Positions 8,330 to 16,802 of a DNA stretch of 64,000 nucleotides are shown here, piece by piece. The notes beneath the pieces are model-generated. The model saw nothing but the letters and a program-made list of their open reading frames with translations, searched no databases and was not told the origin of the DNA. Both the position numbers and the translations under genes were made by a program. Numbering within the stretch: position 1 is the stretch's first letter; each line of letters opens with the position of its first letter. This DNA is from Chromobacterium sp. ATCC 53434. Lineage in GTDB: Bacteria > Pseudomonadota > Gammaproteobacteria > Burkholderiales > Chromobacteriaceae. The stretch spans positions 3,162,001 through 3,226,000 of the forward strand of contig NZ_CP025429.1 in assembly GCF_002848345.1 (NCBI RefSeq), given 5' to 3'.

Positions 8330-8947
8330 ATGGCGAACCCCAGCCCCATCCCCGCCATTCGCGCGCCGCGCGGCAGTCGTCTTGCCCTGCCGGCGCTATT
8401 GATCATCGCCGGCCTGGCCGCCTGCTCCACCCCCAAGCCCAACGAAAGGGTGACCGGCGACGGCGGCAGCCGCCTGCTCAAGCTCAGCTCCAAACAAGTC
8501 ACCGTCGACCTCACCCCCGCCGAGGAGCAGACGCTGTCCCAGATCCAGGACAAGACCTACTCGCGCGTGCGGGGTCCGTCCGCCGTCAACGCCAGCAGCA
8601 GCGCGCTGCAGGCGATGGGCTTCAAGCCGGTGACGGCCGACAAGGACACCATGCTGGTCGAAGGCGAGCTCAACCGCGTCGTCGGCGTGCGCTGGCGCGA
8701 AGCCATCCGCGCCATCTTCAAGGCCAAGGGCATCCCGCTGCAGGCCAAGCCCGATCACGAAAGCGTCAACGCGCTGGTGACGGTGCGCCCGGCCCAGAAC
8801 GGCGAAACACTGGTGCGCGCCCGCTTCAGAGTCACCATCTGGGACACCAACGGCGACTCCAAGACCTCGACCGTGACCGACCCCAAGATGTACGACCGCT
8901 TCTTCTCGCTGCTGCAGGACTCCCTGTCCGGCAGAACGACCTCCTGA
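8330..8947 (+). CDS. Unrecognised outer-membrane lipoprotein
   Basis: A 205-residue protein with an Arg-containing N-terminus, a hydrophobic stretch and the lipobox LAACS (Cys near residue 32), so it should be lipid-modified and sorted to the outer membrane. The mature part is mixed alpha/beta with no family motif I recognise; two stretches look like small alpha/beta domains (about 75-115 and 120-165). Weak resemblance to BamC/NlpB-like lipoproteins is possible only as a guess. It is monocistronic, convergent with the antiporter gene, and has a GGAGATTTCC ribosome site region before the ATG. It may be unrelated to the lipid cluster on its left, from which a hairpin and about 160 bp separate it. 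Confidence 0.75.
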   Translation: MANPSPIPAIRAPRGSRLALPALLIIAGLAACSTPKPNERVTGDGGSRLLKLSSKQVTVDLTPAEEQTLSQIQDKTYSRVRGPSAVNASSSALQAMGFKPVTADKDTMLVEGELNRVVGVRWREAIRAIFKAKGIPLQAKPDHESVNALVTVRPAQNGETLVRARFRVTIWDTNGDSKTSTVTDPKMYDRFFSLLQDSLSGRTTS

Positions 8948-9002
8948 TCCTGTCGCATCGCCGGCCCGCCCCCTCGTCATCGCGCCCCCGTTGCCCGAAA
9001 GC

Positions 9003-9037
9003 AGCACGCCCCGCGCCGGAACGGCGCGGGGCGTGCT
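9003..9037. terminator. Bidirectional hairpin between convergent genes
   Basis: A 15-bp perfect stem (9003-9017 with 9023-9037) and a 5-nt loop lie between the convergent lipoprotein and nhaD-like genes. T-runs are short on both sides. Confidence 0.65.
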
Positions 9038-9070
9038 TGACGGAACGACGCGGGAGACTGAGAGCCTCGC

Positions 9071-9111
9071 AGAAAGCCTGAGTCAAGACGCGACGCAGGA
9101 TCAGGCTTTCT
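9071..9111 (-). terminator. Second hairpin after the nhaD-like gene
   Basis: 11-bp perfect arms 9071-9081 and 9101-9111 with a 19-nt loop, 12 bp beyond the antiporter stop codon on the minus strand; probable 3' end of that transcript. Confidence 0.5.
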
Positions 9112-9122
9112 GTTAGCGGGTC

Positions 9123-10532
9123 TTAGAAGAACACCAGCGTCAGCAGCAGGAAACAAGGCAGCAGCACGGCGCCGGACCACAGCATATAGCCGAAGAAACC
9201 CGGCATCTTGACGTGGCGGTGCTCGGCGATGGCCTTGACCATGAAGTTGGGCGCATTGCCGATATAGGTCATCGCGCCCATGAAGACCGAGCCCATCGAA
9301 ATCGCCAGCAGCGTGCCGGCCATCGGCCCCATCATCGTCGCCGCGTCGCCGGAGGCCAGGTTGAAGAACACCAGATAGGTCGGCGCATTGTCGAGGAAGC
9401 TGGACAGGATGCCGGTCATCCAGAAATACATGATGTCCAGCGGCTGGCCGTCCGGCCCCGCCACCGTCCGCACCAGGCCGGCCAGCGCGCCGTGATCGCC
9501 GGCGCGCAGGATGGCGATCACCGGCGCGATGGTGATGAAGATGCCGGCGAACAGCTTGCCCACCTCCAGTATCGGCAGCCAGTTGAACTCGTTGCCGGCC
9601 CGCACCTGCTTCGGCGTGATCCACAACGATACCAGCGCCAGCAGCAGCAGCACGGCGTCGCGCAGCAGGTTCTGCAGCTCCAGATGGACGCCGGGCAGCT
9701 CGATGGCGACGCCGGGCTTCCACAGCCCCGACATCAGCACCGCGGCCACCACGCCGGCCAGCAGCCAGAAATTGCGCTTGCCGTGCAGCTTCAGCGGCTT
9801 GTCGCGGCTGACGTCGACCGGCTTCAGCGTGCCCTCCGCCGCCTCTTTGGCGAATAGGTGGCGATCCAGGAAATAGAAGATCAGCAGCAGCAGCGCCGAC
9901 AGCGTCAGCACCGGCGCCAGCATGTGCAGGAAGGTCCAGCCGAAGGTCACGCCCTTCAGGAAGCCGAGGAATAGCGGCGGATCGCCCAGCGGCGTCAGGC
10001 CGCCGCCGACATTGGCCACCAGGAAGATGAAGAACACCACCACGTGCACATTGCGCTTGCGGCCCTCGTTGGCGCGCAACAGCGGGCGGATCAGCAGCAT
10101 CGCCGCGCCGGTGGTGCCCATCACCGAAGCCAGCGCGGTGCCTATCGCCAGCAGCGTGGTGTTCAGCCGCGGCGAGCCGTGCAGCGAACCCCACACCAGG
10201 ATGCCGCCGGACACCGTGTACAGCGCGAACAGCAGGGCGATGAAGGGGATGTACTCGGTGAACAGCGCGTGCAGCAGCAGCGCGCCGGTCTGGCCCGGTC
10301 CGAAGGCGACGGCGAAAGGCAGCAGGAACAAGGCGGTCCACACCGCGGTGATCTTGCCGAAATGGTGGTGCCAGATGCCCGGCGCCAGCATCGGAAACAG
10401 CGCGATGGACAACAGGATGCCGGCGAACGGCGCGGCCCAGCCCAGGCTGAGCGTGGCGCCGTCCAGGTCGGCGGCGCGAGCGAGTGCGGGCAGCAGCAAG
10501 CCGCCCGCCAGTGCGATCAGTTTTTTATTCAT
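9123..10532 (-). CDS. NhaD-family sodium:proton antiporter
   Basis: A 469-residue inner-membrane protein with a signal-like N-terminus and roughly a dozen hydrophobic segments, of the ArsB/NhaD ion-transporter superfamily. Conserved-looking stretches include ASVMGTTGAAMLLIRP, ANVGGGLTPLGDPPLF and SFLDNAPTYLVFF, which carry the polar residues expected in the re-entrant ion-binding regions, and a C-terminal TYIGNAPN. NhaD proteins export sodium in exchange for protons. The ATG at 10532 is followed at once by a hydrophobic leader ending near ARA, as is common in this family. The gene stands alone, convergent with the lipoprotein gene. Substrate could also be lithium or an organic acid; antiporter is the best guess. 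Confidence 0.85.
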   Translation of the reverse strand: MNKKLIALAGGLLLPALARAADLDGATLSLGWAAPFAGILLSIALFPMLAPGIWHHHFGKITAVWTALFLLPFAVAFGPGQTGALLLHALFTEYIPFIALLFALYTVSGGILVWGSLHGSPRLNTTLLAIGTALASVMGTTGAAMLLIRPLLRANEGRKRNVHVVVFFIFLVANVGGGLTPLGDPPLFLGFLKGVTFGWTFLHMLAPVLTLSALLLLIFYFLDRHLFAKEAAEGTLKPVDVSRDKPLKLHGKRNFWLLAGVVAAVLMSGLWKPGVAIELPGVHLELQNLLRDAVLLLLALVSLWITPKQVRAGNEFNWLPILEVGKLFAGIFITIAPVIAILRAGDHGALAGLVRTVAGPDGQPLDIMYFWMTGILSSFLDNAPTYLVFFNLASGDAATMMGPMAGTLLAISMGSVFMGAMTYIGNAPNFMVKAIAEHRHVKMPGFFGYMLWSGAVLLPCFLLLTLVFF

Positions 10533-10697
10533 CAGTCCTTCCCGAGCGGGCAGATGCCCATGAGACCCAAACGCAGCCGAGGCTGCCGGAACGTTCCCGG
10601 TTGTTGTTGTAGACGAACCGGCTTCCGGGTGCCGGTCCGTCCGGGCGGCCCCTCCCGCCCGAGACCGGCCGCGCGGGGCGGCCGGCGAATGCGGCGC

Positions 10698-11087
10698 TTA
10701 GCGGCTGCCCTTCTGGATGAACTCGATCTTGTAGCCGTCCGGGTCCTCGACAAAGGCGATCACCGTGGTGCCGTGCTTCATCGGACCGGCCTCGCGCGTC
10801 ACCTTGCCGCCCTTGGCGCGCGCCATGTCACAGGCGGCGTAGGCATCGTCGACCTCGATGGCGATGTGGCCGTAGCCGCCGCCCAGATCGTAGGATTCGG
10901 TATCCCAGTTGTGGGTCAGCTCCAGCACGGTGTTCTCGGCCTCGTCGCCGTAGCCGACGAAGGCCAGCGTGAAGCGGCCCTCCGGAAAGTCGTTGCGGCG
11001 CAGCAGCTTCATGCCCAGCACGTCCTGGTAGAAGGCGATCGAGCGATCGAGCTGGCCGACGCGCAGCATCGTATGGAGCATTCTCAT
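10698..11087 (-). CDS. gloA: Lactoylglutathione lyase (glyoxalase I)
   Basis: A 129-residue vicinal-oxygen-chelate protein of standard bacterial glyoxalase I length. It converts the methylglyoxal-glutathione hemithioacetal to S-lactoylglutathione in the cytoplasm. The N-terminal [19 protein letters not shown] and C-terminal [12 protein letters not shown] motifs and the metal-ligand positions (His near residue 5, Glu in LELTHN, His in GYGHIAIEV, Glu in KIEFI) are all present. The Ni-type short form without the eukaryotic insertion is expected. It lies 19 bp downstream of the metallopeptidase gene, so it may be the last gene of the gmhB-plsC-peptidase-gloA series. GC-rich inverted repeats near 10640-10690 could end the transcript. 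Confidence 0.95.
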   Translation of the reverse strand: MRMLHTMLRVGQLDRSIAFYQDVLGMKLLRRNDFPEGRFTLAFVGYGDEAENTVLELTHNWDTESYDLGGGYGHIAIEVDDAYAACDMARAKGGKVTREAGPMKHGTTVIAFVEDPDGYKIEFIQKGSR

Positions 11088-11106
11088 GGCGTTTTCCTTT
11101 TAAAGA

Positions 11107-11817
11107 TCAGTCTAAGACAAACAGGCCGCCGCCGTGCTGGCGCAGCCAGCGGCGGGCATCCCGCCAGCCGGGACAGAGACGCTCGGTCTCGGCCCAGAAC
11201 GCCGGCGAGTGGTTCATGTGTTCGAGGTGGGCCAGTTCGTGGGCGATGACGTAGTCGACCACCGCCAGCGGCGCCTGCATCAGCCGCCAGTTCAGCCGGA
11301 TGCGGCCGTCGGCGCTGCAACTGCCCCAGCGCGTGCGCGCCGACGACAGCTGCAATGCGGCCGGCTTGCGGCGGCAATGGGCCGCCAGCAGCGCCAGGCG
11401 GCCGGGAAACAGCGTCTCCGCCTCGCGTTTCAGGAATTTGACCAGCACGGCCTTCAGCGCGTCGCGGTCGCCGTCGGCGACGCCGGACAACAGCAATTCG
11501 CCGCCTTCGCGCCGCGCCGTTTTGCGCGCGCCGCCGGTCAGCCGCAGCGCCATCGGCTCGCCCAGCAGCGTCAACCGGCTCAGATCCTCGCCGGCCTCCA
11601 GATGGCCGCGCTGGCGCAGCACATGGCCGACGATCCAGTCGTAGCGCTGCCTGAGCACTTGATGCAGCCGTTGTTGACTGACTCCGGGCGCGGCGATCAG
11701 TTCCACCACGCCCCCCTGCACCTTGATGCCTATGCTGCGACGCGCGCGGCGCGTCAGCAGCACGGGCACCTCGCCGTCAGGCAGAGGCAGGCGATGCCAG
11801 ACGCTGGCGTTTTTCAT
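11107..11817 (-). CDS. YgjP-type zinc metallopeptidase (DUF45/SprT-like)
   Basis: A 236-residue protein from the ATG at 11817; an in-frame TTG at 11829 would add four residues. It carries the zinc signature HELAHLEHMNHS near the C-terminus and the preceding SARTRWGSCS segment that typifies the YgjP/M48-related family. Homologues are cytoplasmic metallopeptidases of largely unknown substrate. No signal peptide is visible. The start lies inside the 3' end of plsC (about 40 bp overlap), so translation is likely coupled. Together with plsC upstream and gloA downstream it forms a tight minus-strand series. Confidence 0.9.
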   Translation of the reverse strand: MKNASVWHRLPLPDGEVPVLLTRRARRSIGIKVQGGVVELIAAPGVSQQRLHQVLRQRYDWIVGHVLRQRGHLEAGEDLSRLTLLGEPMALRLTGGARKTARREGGELLLSGVADGDRDALKAVLVKFLKREAETLFPGRLALLAAHCRRKPAALQLSSARTRWGSCSADGRIRLNWRLMQAPLAVVDYVIAHELAHLEHMNHSPAFWAETERLCPGWRDARRWLRQHGGGLFVLD

Positions 11818-12553
11818 CGGGATCGGCAAATGGACCGACGCCGCCGATCTCGCGCTGACGCGCCTCGATCCAGGCCTCGGCCTCGGCCATCATGGCCTCG
11901 GGACCGGCGTCTTCGCTCGGGTGGATGGCCGGACCGACCACGACGGTGATCTCGCCCGGATGCTTCAGAAAGGCGTTGCGCGGCCAGAACTCGCCGGCAT
12001 TGTGCGCCACCGGCACCAGCGGCATGTCGAACTGCCTGGCCATGCGCGCGGCGCCCAGCTTGTATTTGCCGATCCGGCCCGGCCGGGTGCGGGTGCCTTC
12101 CGGAAACACCGTGATCCAGAAGCCGTGGCGCTTGCGCTCCAGGCCCTGCGCCAGCAGCCGCTGATTGGCGCCGGCGCGGTCCGAGCGGTTGATCATGATG
12201 GGATTCATCAGCACCAGGCCCCAGCCGAAGAACGGGATCCAGGCCAGCTCGCGCTTGGCGACATAGACCTGGAACGGGAAGATCTTCTGCAGCGCCAGCG
12301 TCTCCCAGCCCGACTGGTGCTTGGACGCGATCACCGACGGCACCGTCGGGATGTTCTCGCCGCCGATCACCCGGTATTTCAGGCCGATCACATGCTCAAG
12401 CATCCAGAACAGCGTCAGCGCCCAGCCGACGCCGAACACGTGGCGGTGGCGACGCGGCAGCGGTGCCGCCAGCAGCAACAGGGTGAAGAACAGCGGCGTG
12501 ACGACGATCAGCGCCAGCCAGTACAAGAAATTGCGTATCCACAGACTGATCAT
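11777..12553 (-). CDS. plsC: 1-acyl-sn-glycerol-3-phosphate acyltransferase
   Basis: A 258-residue PlsC-family acyltransferase that makes phosphatidic acid from lysophosphatidic acid at the inner membrane. An N-terminal hydrophobic segment (about residues 8-30) anchors it. The acyltransferase motifs are recognisable: the HxxxxE position appears as KHQSGWETLA, and FPEGTRTRPG is the glycerol-phosphate-binding motif. The order gmhB-plsC, with a 16-bp gap, is typical of beta- and gammaproteobacteria. The C-terminus runs into the start of the metallopeptidase gene. Confidence 0.93.
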   Translation of the reverse strand: MISLWIRNFLYWLALIVVTPLFFTLLLLAAPLPRRHRHVFGVGWALTLFWMLEHVIGLKYRVIGGENIPTVPSVIASKHQSGWETLALQKIFPFQVYVAKRELAWIPFFGWGLVLMNPIMINRSDRAGANQRLLAQGLERKRHGFWITVFPEGTRTRPGRIGKYKLGAARMARQFDMPLVPVAHNAGEFWPRNAFLKHPGEITVVVGPAIHPSEDAGPEAMMAEAEAWIEARQREIGGVGPFADPDEKRQRLASPASA

Positions 12554-12569
12554 GCTTGCAGCTTCTGCC

Positions 12570-13121
12570 TCAATGTTGGTTGATCAGATGCTCGGCGGCA
12601 TCGTACAGGTCGTCGAACACCAGCGTGTTTTCCGGCAGGCCGCCCTTGGCCAGCGTCTTGCCGCCCTTGCCGGTCTTCACCAGCATCGGCTGGCCGCCGA
12701 CGGCGGCGACGGCCTCCAGGTCGCGCAGGCTGTCGCCTATCAGCGGCAGGCCCTCCAGCTTGACATTGAAGCGCTCGGCGATCTCCAGCACCATGCCCGG
12801 CAACGGCTTGCGGCATTCGCAGCCGTGGTCCGGGCCGTGCGGACAGAACACCACCGCGTCGATGCGGCCGCCGGCCTGGCCGACCAGCCTGTGCATCTTC
12901 TCGTGCATCGCGTTCAGCGCGTGCACGTCGAACAGGCCGCGGGCGATGCCGGACTGGTTGGTGGCCACCACCACGCGCCAGCCGGACTGGGTCAGATTGG
13001 CGATCGCCTCCAGGCTGTGCTCGATCGGCACCCATTCGACGCTGTTCTTGACGAAGTCGTCGCGATCCTCGTTGATCACGCCGTCGCGATCCAGAATGAC
13101 TAGTTTCAAGGCTTTCCCCAT
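12570..13121 (-). CDS. gmhB: D-glycero-beta-D-manno-heptose 1,7-bisphosphate 7-phosphatase
   Basis: A 183-residue HAD-superfamily phosphatase of the GmhB length. It removes the 7-phosphate of heptose bisphosphate during ADP-heptose synthesis for lipopolysaccharide inner core. Seen are the catalytic motif LDRDGVINEDR at the N-terminus (both Asp present), the TNQSGIARG loop, the zinc-binding cluster CPHGPDHGCECRKP and the final IGDSLRDLEA motif. It lies downstream of glyS with about 107 bp between, and 16 bp before plsC. Cytoplasmic. Confidence 0.95.
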   Translation of the reverse strand: MGKALKLVILDRDGVINEDRDDFVKNSVEWVPIEHSLEAIANLTQSGWRVVVATNQSGIARGLFDVHALNAMHEKMHRLVGQAGGRIDAVVFCPHGPDHGCECRKPLPGMVLEIAERFNVKLEGLPLIGDSLRDLEAVAAVGGQPMLVKTGKGGKTLAKGGLPENTLVFDDLYDAAEHLINQH

Positions 13122-13198
13122 GGGGCGGAGGCCCGCGTCGCGGGCGTTCCGCCTTTCGTCTTGCCAAGCCGGACCCCAAGGTCCGGCGACTCCTGCGA

Positions 13199-13218
13199 AC
13201 GCCCCGTCACCGGGGCGT
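13199..13218 (-). terminator. Hairpin after glyS
   Basis: Arms 13199-13206 and 13211-13218 (8 bp, 4-nt loop) just downstream of the glyS stop on the minus strand; no strong T-run, so termination may be partial and gmhB may be co-transcribed. Confidence 0.4.
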
Positions 13219-13228
13219 CCGCGCGGCC

Positions 13229-15289
13229 TCAGTCGGCCAGCAGCGAGATGTCGGCGACGCGGTTGAACAGCGCGGCCAGGCCGGCCAGCAGCGCGATGCG
13301 GTTGGCGCGGATCCCGGCGTCGTCGGCCATCACCATCACGCCGTCGAAGAAGGCGTCCACCGGCGCCTTCAGGCTGGCCAGTTGCGCCAGCGCGCCGGCG
13401 AAGTCATGGGCGGCGAACTTGGCCTCGACGGCCGGCGCCAGCTCCCGCACCGCGGCGAACAGCGCCTGTTCGGCGGCCTCCTGCAACAGCGCGGCGTCGA
13501 CGGCGCCGACTTCGCCTTCGGCCTTCTTCAGGATGTTGTTGACGCGCTTGTTGGCGGCGGCCAGCGCGGCGGCTTCCGGCAGCGACTTGAAGCCGGCCAC
13601 GGCGGCCAGCACCGCGCGCACCTCGCTGATGCGGCTCGGCGCCAGCGCCAGCACCGCGTCGATCTCGTCGCCCTTGTAATCGGCGGCCAGGAAATTCTTC
13701 AGCCTGTCCATCATGAAGCCGAACACCTCGTCGACGACATTGGCCGACAGCTTGCCGGCCGGGAAGGCGGCGGCGACGATGGCCAACAGCTGCTTCAGGT
13801 CCAGATCGGCTTCCAGCGCCATCCGCACGACGCCGAGCGCGGCGCGGCGCAGCGCGAATGGATCCTTGTCTCCGGTCGGGATCAGGCCGATGCCCCAGAT
13901 GCCGACGATGGTCTCCAGCTTGTCGGCCAGCGCCGCCGCGGTGGCGATCTTGCCTTCCGGCAAGGTGTCGCCGGCGAAGCGCGGGTGGTAATGGCCCTCG
14001 ATGGCGGCGGCCACCTCGGCGTGCTCGCCGTCGTGCTGGGCGTAGTACATGCCCATGACGCCCTGCAGCTCCGGGAATTCGCCGACCATGTCGCTGACCA
14101 GGTCGGCCTTGGCCAGATAGGCGGCGCGGGCGGCCAGCGCCGCGTCGGCGCCGAGCTCGGCGCCGATGGCGCCGGCGATGCTCTGCAGCCGTTCCACGCG
14201 CTCCAGCTGCGAACCTATCTTGTTGTGGTAGACCACATTGGCCAGACGCGACAAGCGGCTGTCCAGCCGGTGCTTCTGGTCCTGCTCGAAGAAGAACTTG
14301 GCGTCGGACAGGCGGGCGCGCAGCACGCGCTCGTTGCCGCCGACGACGAAGGACGGGTCCTGCGGATCGATGTTGGACACCAGCAGGAAGCGGTTCATCA
14401 GCTTGCCGTTGCCGTCCAGCAGCGGGAAGTATTTCTGGTTCTGCTGCATCGTCAGGATCAGGCATTCCTGCGGCACTTGCAGGAATTCGGCCTCGAAGCC
14501 GGCCTCGAGCACCACCGGCCACTCGACCAGACCGGTCACCTCGTCGAACAGCGCGTCCGGCGCGGCGATGGTGGCGCCGAGCCGGGCGGCGACCTCGGCC
14601 AGCTTGTGGCGGATCAGCTCGCGGCGCGCGTCGAAGCTGGCGATCACCTTGCCCTCCTCGTGCATCGCGCGGGCGTAGCCGTCGGCGTCGGCGATGCCGA
14701 CCTCGCCCTGCGACAGGAAGCGGTGGCCGCGGGTGACGTTGCCGCTAGACAGGCCCAGCACCTCGCCGGCGACGACCTGGTCGCCGTGCAGCATGATCAG
14801 GCCGTGCACCGGGCGGACGAACTGCATGTCGGAATCGCCCCAGCGCATCAGCTTCGGCGCCGGCAGCTTCTTCAGCGCCAGCGCCACCACCTCGGCCAGC
14901 ACCGCGGACAGCGCCTCGCCGGCCTTGGTGCTGGAATAGGCGTAGACGTCCTGCTTGCCGTTGTTGACGATGGACAGCTCGGACACGTCGACGCCGCAGG
15001 AGCGGGCGAAGCCGGCCAGCGCCGGCGTCGGCTGGCCGTCCTTCAGGCCGGCGGCGGCCGCCGGGCCCTGACGGGTGACGCGCTGCTCCGGCTGCACGGC
15101 GAGCACGCCGGGCAGTTGCACCGCCAGGCGGCGCGGCGACGCGTACACCACGGCATCGGCGTCGGCGGCGGCAAACTGCATCCGCTTCAGTTCTTCGGTG
15201 ATGGTCTGGGCGAAACTGGCGGCCAGACGCGGCAGCGCCTTAGGCGGCAGCTCCTCGGTCAGGAGTTCGATCAGCAGGGTTGCGTTCAT
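13229..15289 (-). CDS. glyS: Glycyl-tRNA synthetase, beta subunit
   Basis: A 686-residue protein of normal length for the beta chain of the tetrameric bacterial glycyl-tRNA synthetase. It starts with the family-typical LLIELLTEELPPKALP and contains VYASPRRLAV, RGHRFLSQGEV and the conserved MQQNQKYFPLLD region. The C-terminal third is the anticodon-binding domain (about 560-670). It pairs with GlyQ, encoded just upstream, to charge tRNA-Gly in the cytoplasm. Unusually, a small secreted-protein gene lies between glyQ and glyS. Confidence 0.97.
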   Translation of the reverse strand: MNATLLIELLTEELPPKALPRLAASFAQTITEELKRMQFAAADADAVVYASPRRLAVQLPGVLAVQPEQRVTRQGPAAAAGLKDGQPTPALAGFARSCGVDVSELSIVNNGKQDVYAYSSTKAGEALSAVLAEVVALALKKLPAPKLMRWGDSDMQFVRPVHGLIMLHGDQVVAGEVLGLSSGNVTRGHRFLSQGEVGIADADGYARAMHEEGKVIASFDARRELIRHKLAEVAARLGATIAAPDALFDEVTGLVEWPVVLEAGFEAEFLQVPQECLILTMQQNQKYFPLLDGNGKLMNRFLLVSNIDPQDPSFVVGGNERVLRARLSDAKFFFEQDQKHRLDSRLSRLANVVYHNKIGSQLERVERLQSIAGAIGAELGADAALAARAAYLAKADLVSDMVGEFPELQGVMGMYYAQHDGEHAEVAAAIEGHYHPRFAGDTLPEGKIATAAALADKLETIVGIWGIGLIPTGDKDPFALRRAALGVVRMALEADLDLKQLLAIVAAAFPAGKLSANVVDEVFGFMMDRLKNFLAADYKGDEIDAVLALAPSRISEVRAVLAAVAGFKSLPEAAALAAANKRVNNILKKAEGEVGAVDAALLQEAAEQALFAAVRELAPAVEAKFAAHDFAGALAQLASLKAPVDAFFDGVMVMADDAGIRANRIALLAGLAALFNRVADISLLAD

Positions 15290-15305
15290 TCTATTTCGGT
15301 TTCGA

Positions 15306-15728
15306 TTATCGGGATGCGGCTCCGGCGGCCTCGCAAATCACCTTCATCATGGCGTGGGCGACCGAATCCTCGTTCACCGGCTGCCACTTCCAGGCGAAGC
15401 GCGGCACCGGAAACATGGTGGAAAACAGGTGTTTGTTGTTCTGGTCGAAATACTCGGACCCGACAAACACGTACTGGTACTGCTTGCAATCGGCGTAGCC
15501 GGTGGTGCGGCGAATGTAGAAATGCAGCTTGTAGGACTGCTCGTAACGCTGCTTGACGAAGCGTTCCTGATTGATGAAGTGGACCAGCCCGTCCTTGCCC
15601 AGCCAAAGCGAGTTGCCGTCTATCGCCAACTGCAGCTGACCGCCGTCCTGATACACCACCCAATCGGCCGCCGGCGCCGCCCAGGCCGGCAGTCCGGCCA
15701 GCAACAACATCGCCAAACAGACTCTCAT
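15306..15728 (-). CDS. Small secreted protein between glyQ and glyS
   Basis: A 140-residue protein from the ATG at 15728, chosen because a GGGAG site lies six bases upstream and the product then begins with a clean signal peptide (MRVCLAMLLLAGLPAWA, cut likely after AWA). The mature part has repeated aromatic/basic strands and one Cys in ADCKQYQYVF. The pattern of a W-x-V opening, a central basic strand and a YxCK motif recalls the surface-adhesin-E-like or similar small periplasmic domains, but this is a weak impression. It sits 17 bp from glyS and 58 bp from glyQ, so it is probably co-transcribed with both. Function unknown. Confidence 0.75.
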   Translation of the reverse strand: MRVCLAMLLLAGLPAWAAPAADWVVYQDGGQLQLAIDGNSLWLGKDGLVHFINQERFVKQRYEQSYKLHFYIRRTTGYADCKQYQYVFVGSEYFDQNNKHLFSTMFPVPRFAWKWQPVNEDSVAHAMMKVICEAAGAASR

Positions 15729-15786
15729 CGTCGCTCCCATCGGTCGAGCCGGCACAGGCCGGCTCTAACAGCATAGGCAAACGCCA

Positions 15787-16677
15787 TCAGCCCTTGCGGC
15801 ACATCGGGAAGCCCAGGGCCTCCCGCGCGTCGTAATAGGCCTGCGCCACGCCGCGCGACAGATTGCGGATGCGGCCGATATAGGCGGCGCGCTCGGTCAC
15901 CGAGATCGAGCCGCGCGCGTCCAGCAGGTTGAAGGTGTGGCCGGCCTTCAGAATCATCTCGTAGGCCGGCAGCGGCAGGCTGGCTTCCAGCAGCGTCTTG
16001 GCTTCGGCCTCGTAGTCGTTGAACTGGCGGAACAGCAGCTCGACATTGCTGTGCTCGAAGGCGTAGCGGGACTGCTCGACCTCGTTCTGATAGAACACAT
16101 TGCCGTAAGTCACCGGCTGGCCGTCCGGCAGATGGGTCCAGATCAGGTCGTAGACGTTCTCCACGCCCTGCAGATACATCGCCAGCCGCTCCAGGCCGTA
16201 GGTGATCTCGCCCAGCACCGGCTTGCAGTCCAGGCCGCCCACTTGTTGGAAATAGGTGAACTGGGTCACTTCCATGCCGTTCAACCAGACTTCCCAACCG
16301 AGACCCCAGGCGCCCAGCGTCGGATTCTCCCAGTCGTCCTCGACGAAGCGGATGTCCTGCACCGTCGGATCGAGACCCAGTTCCTTCAAGGAACCCAGGT
16401 ACAGTTCCTGGATATTGGACGGAGCCGGCTTCAGTACCACCTGGAACTGGTGGTGCTGGAACAGGCGGTTGGGGTTCTCGCCGTAGCGGCCGTCCTTCGG
16501 ACGACGGCTGGGCTGCACATAGGCGGCGTTCCACGGTTCCGGCCCCAGGGCGCGCAGAAAAGTGGCGGTATGCGAGGTGCCGGCGCCCACTTCGGTGTCG
16601 TAAGGCTGCAAGAGCGCGCAGCCCTGGCGGTTCCAGTAGTGCTGCAGCGTGAGGATGATTTCCTGGAAGGTAAGCAT
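15787..16677 (-). CDS. glyQ: Glycyl-tRNA synthetase, alpha subunit
   Basis: A 296-residue class II synthetase alpha chain. The ATG at 16677 gives the canonical N-terminus [15 protein letters not shown]; upstream in-frame codons belong to non-coding sequence. Conserved blocks include [37 protein letters not shown] and [12 protein letters not shown], which carry the ATP- and glycine-binding residues. It forms an alpha2beta2 enzyme with GlyS. The start region faces the chemoreceptor gene, with about 125 bp shared as a divergent promoter region. Confidence 0.97.
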   Translation of the reverse strand: MLTFQEIILTLQHYWNRQGCALLQPYDTEVGAGTSHTATFLRALGPEPWNAAYVQPSRRPKDGRYGENPNRLFQHHQFQVVLKPAPSNIQELYLGSLKELGLDPTVQDIRFVEDDWENPTLGAWGLGWEVWLNGMEVTQFTYFQQVGGLDCKPVLGEITYGLERLAMYLQGVENVYDLIWTHLPDGQPVTYGNVFYQNEVEQSRYAFEHSNVELLFRQFNDYEAEAKTLLEASLPLPAYEMILKAGHTFNLLDARGSISVTERAAYIGRIRNLSRGVAQAYYDAREALGFPMCRKG

Positions 16678-16802
16678 AAACGAGGCGATAAGTGGACAAA
16701 TAAACGTCGATTCTACCGCCTGACGCCCCCGACGCAAAGCCGGACCGGCCCGCGACGCCACCGACTATACCGAATAACACGATTGCCGGCGGGAAGCTCC
16801 CT

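Noticed and set aside
16678..16761. N-terminal extension of GlyQ
   Set aside because: The residues before MLTFQEI are not family-like and fall in the divergent promoter gap.
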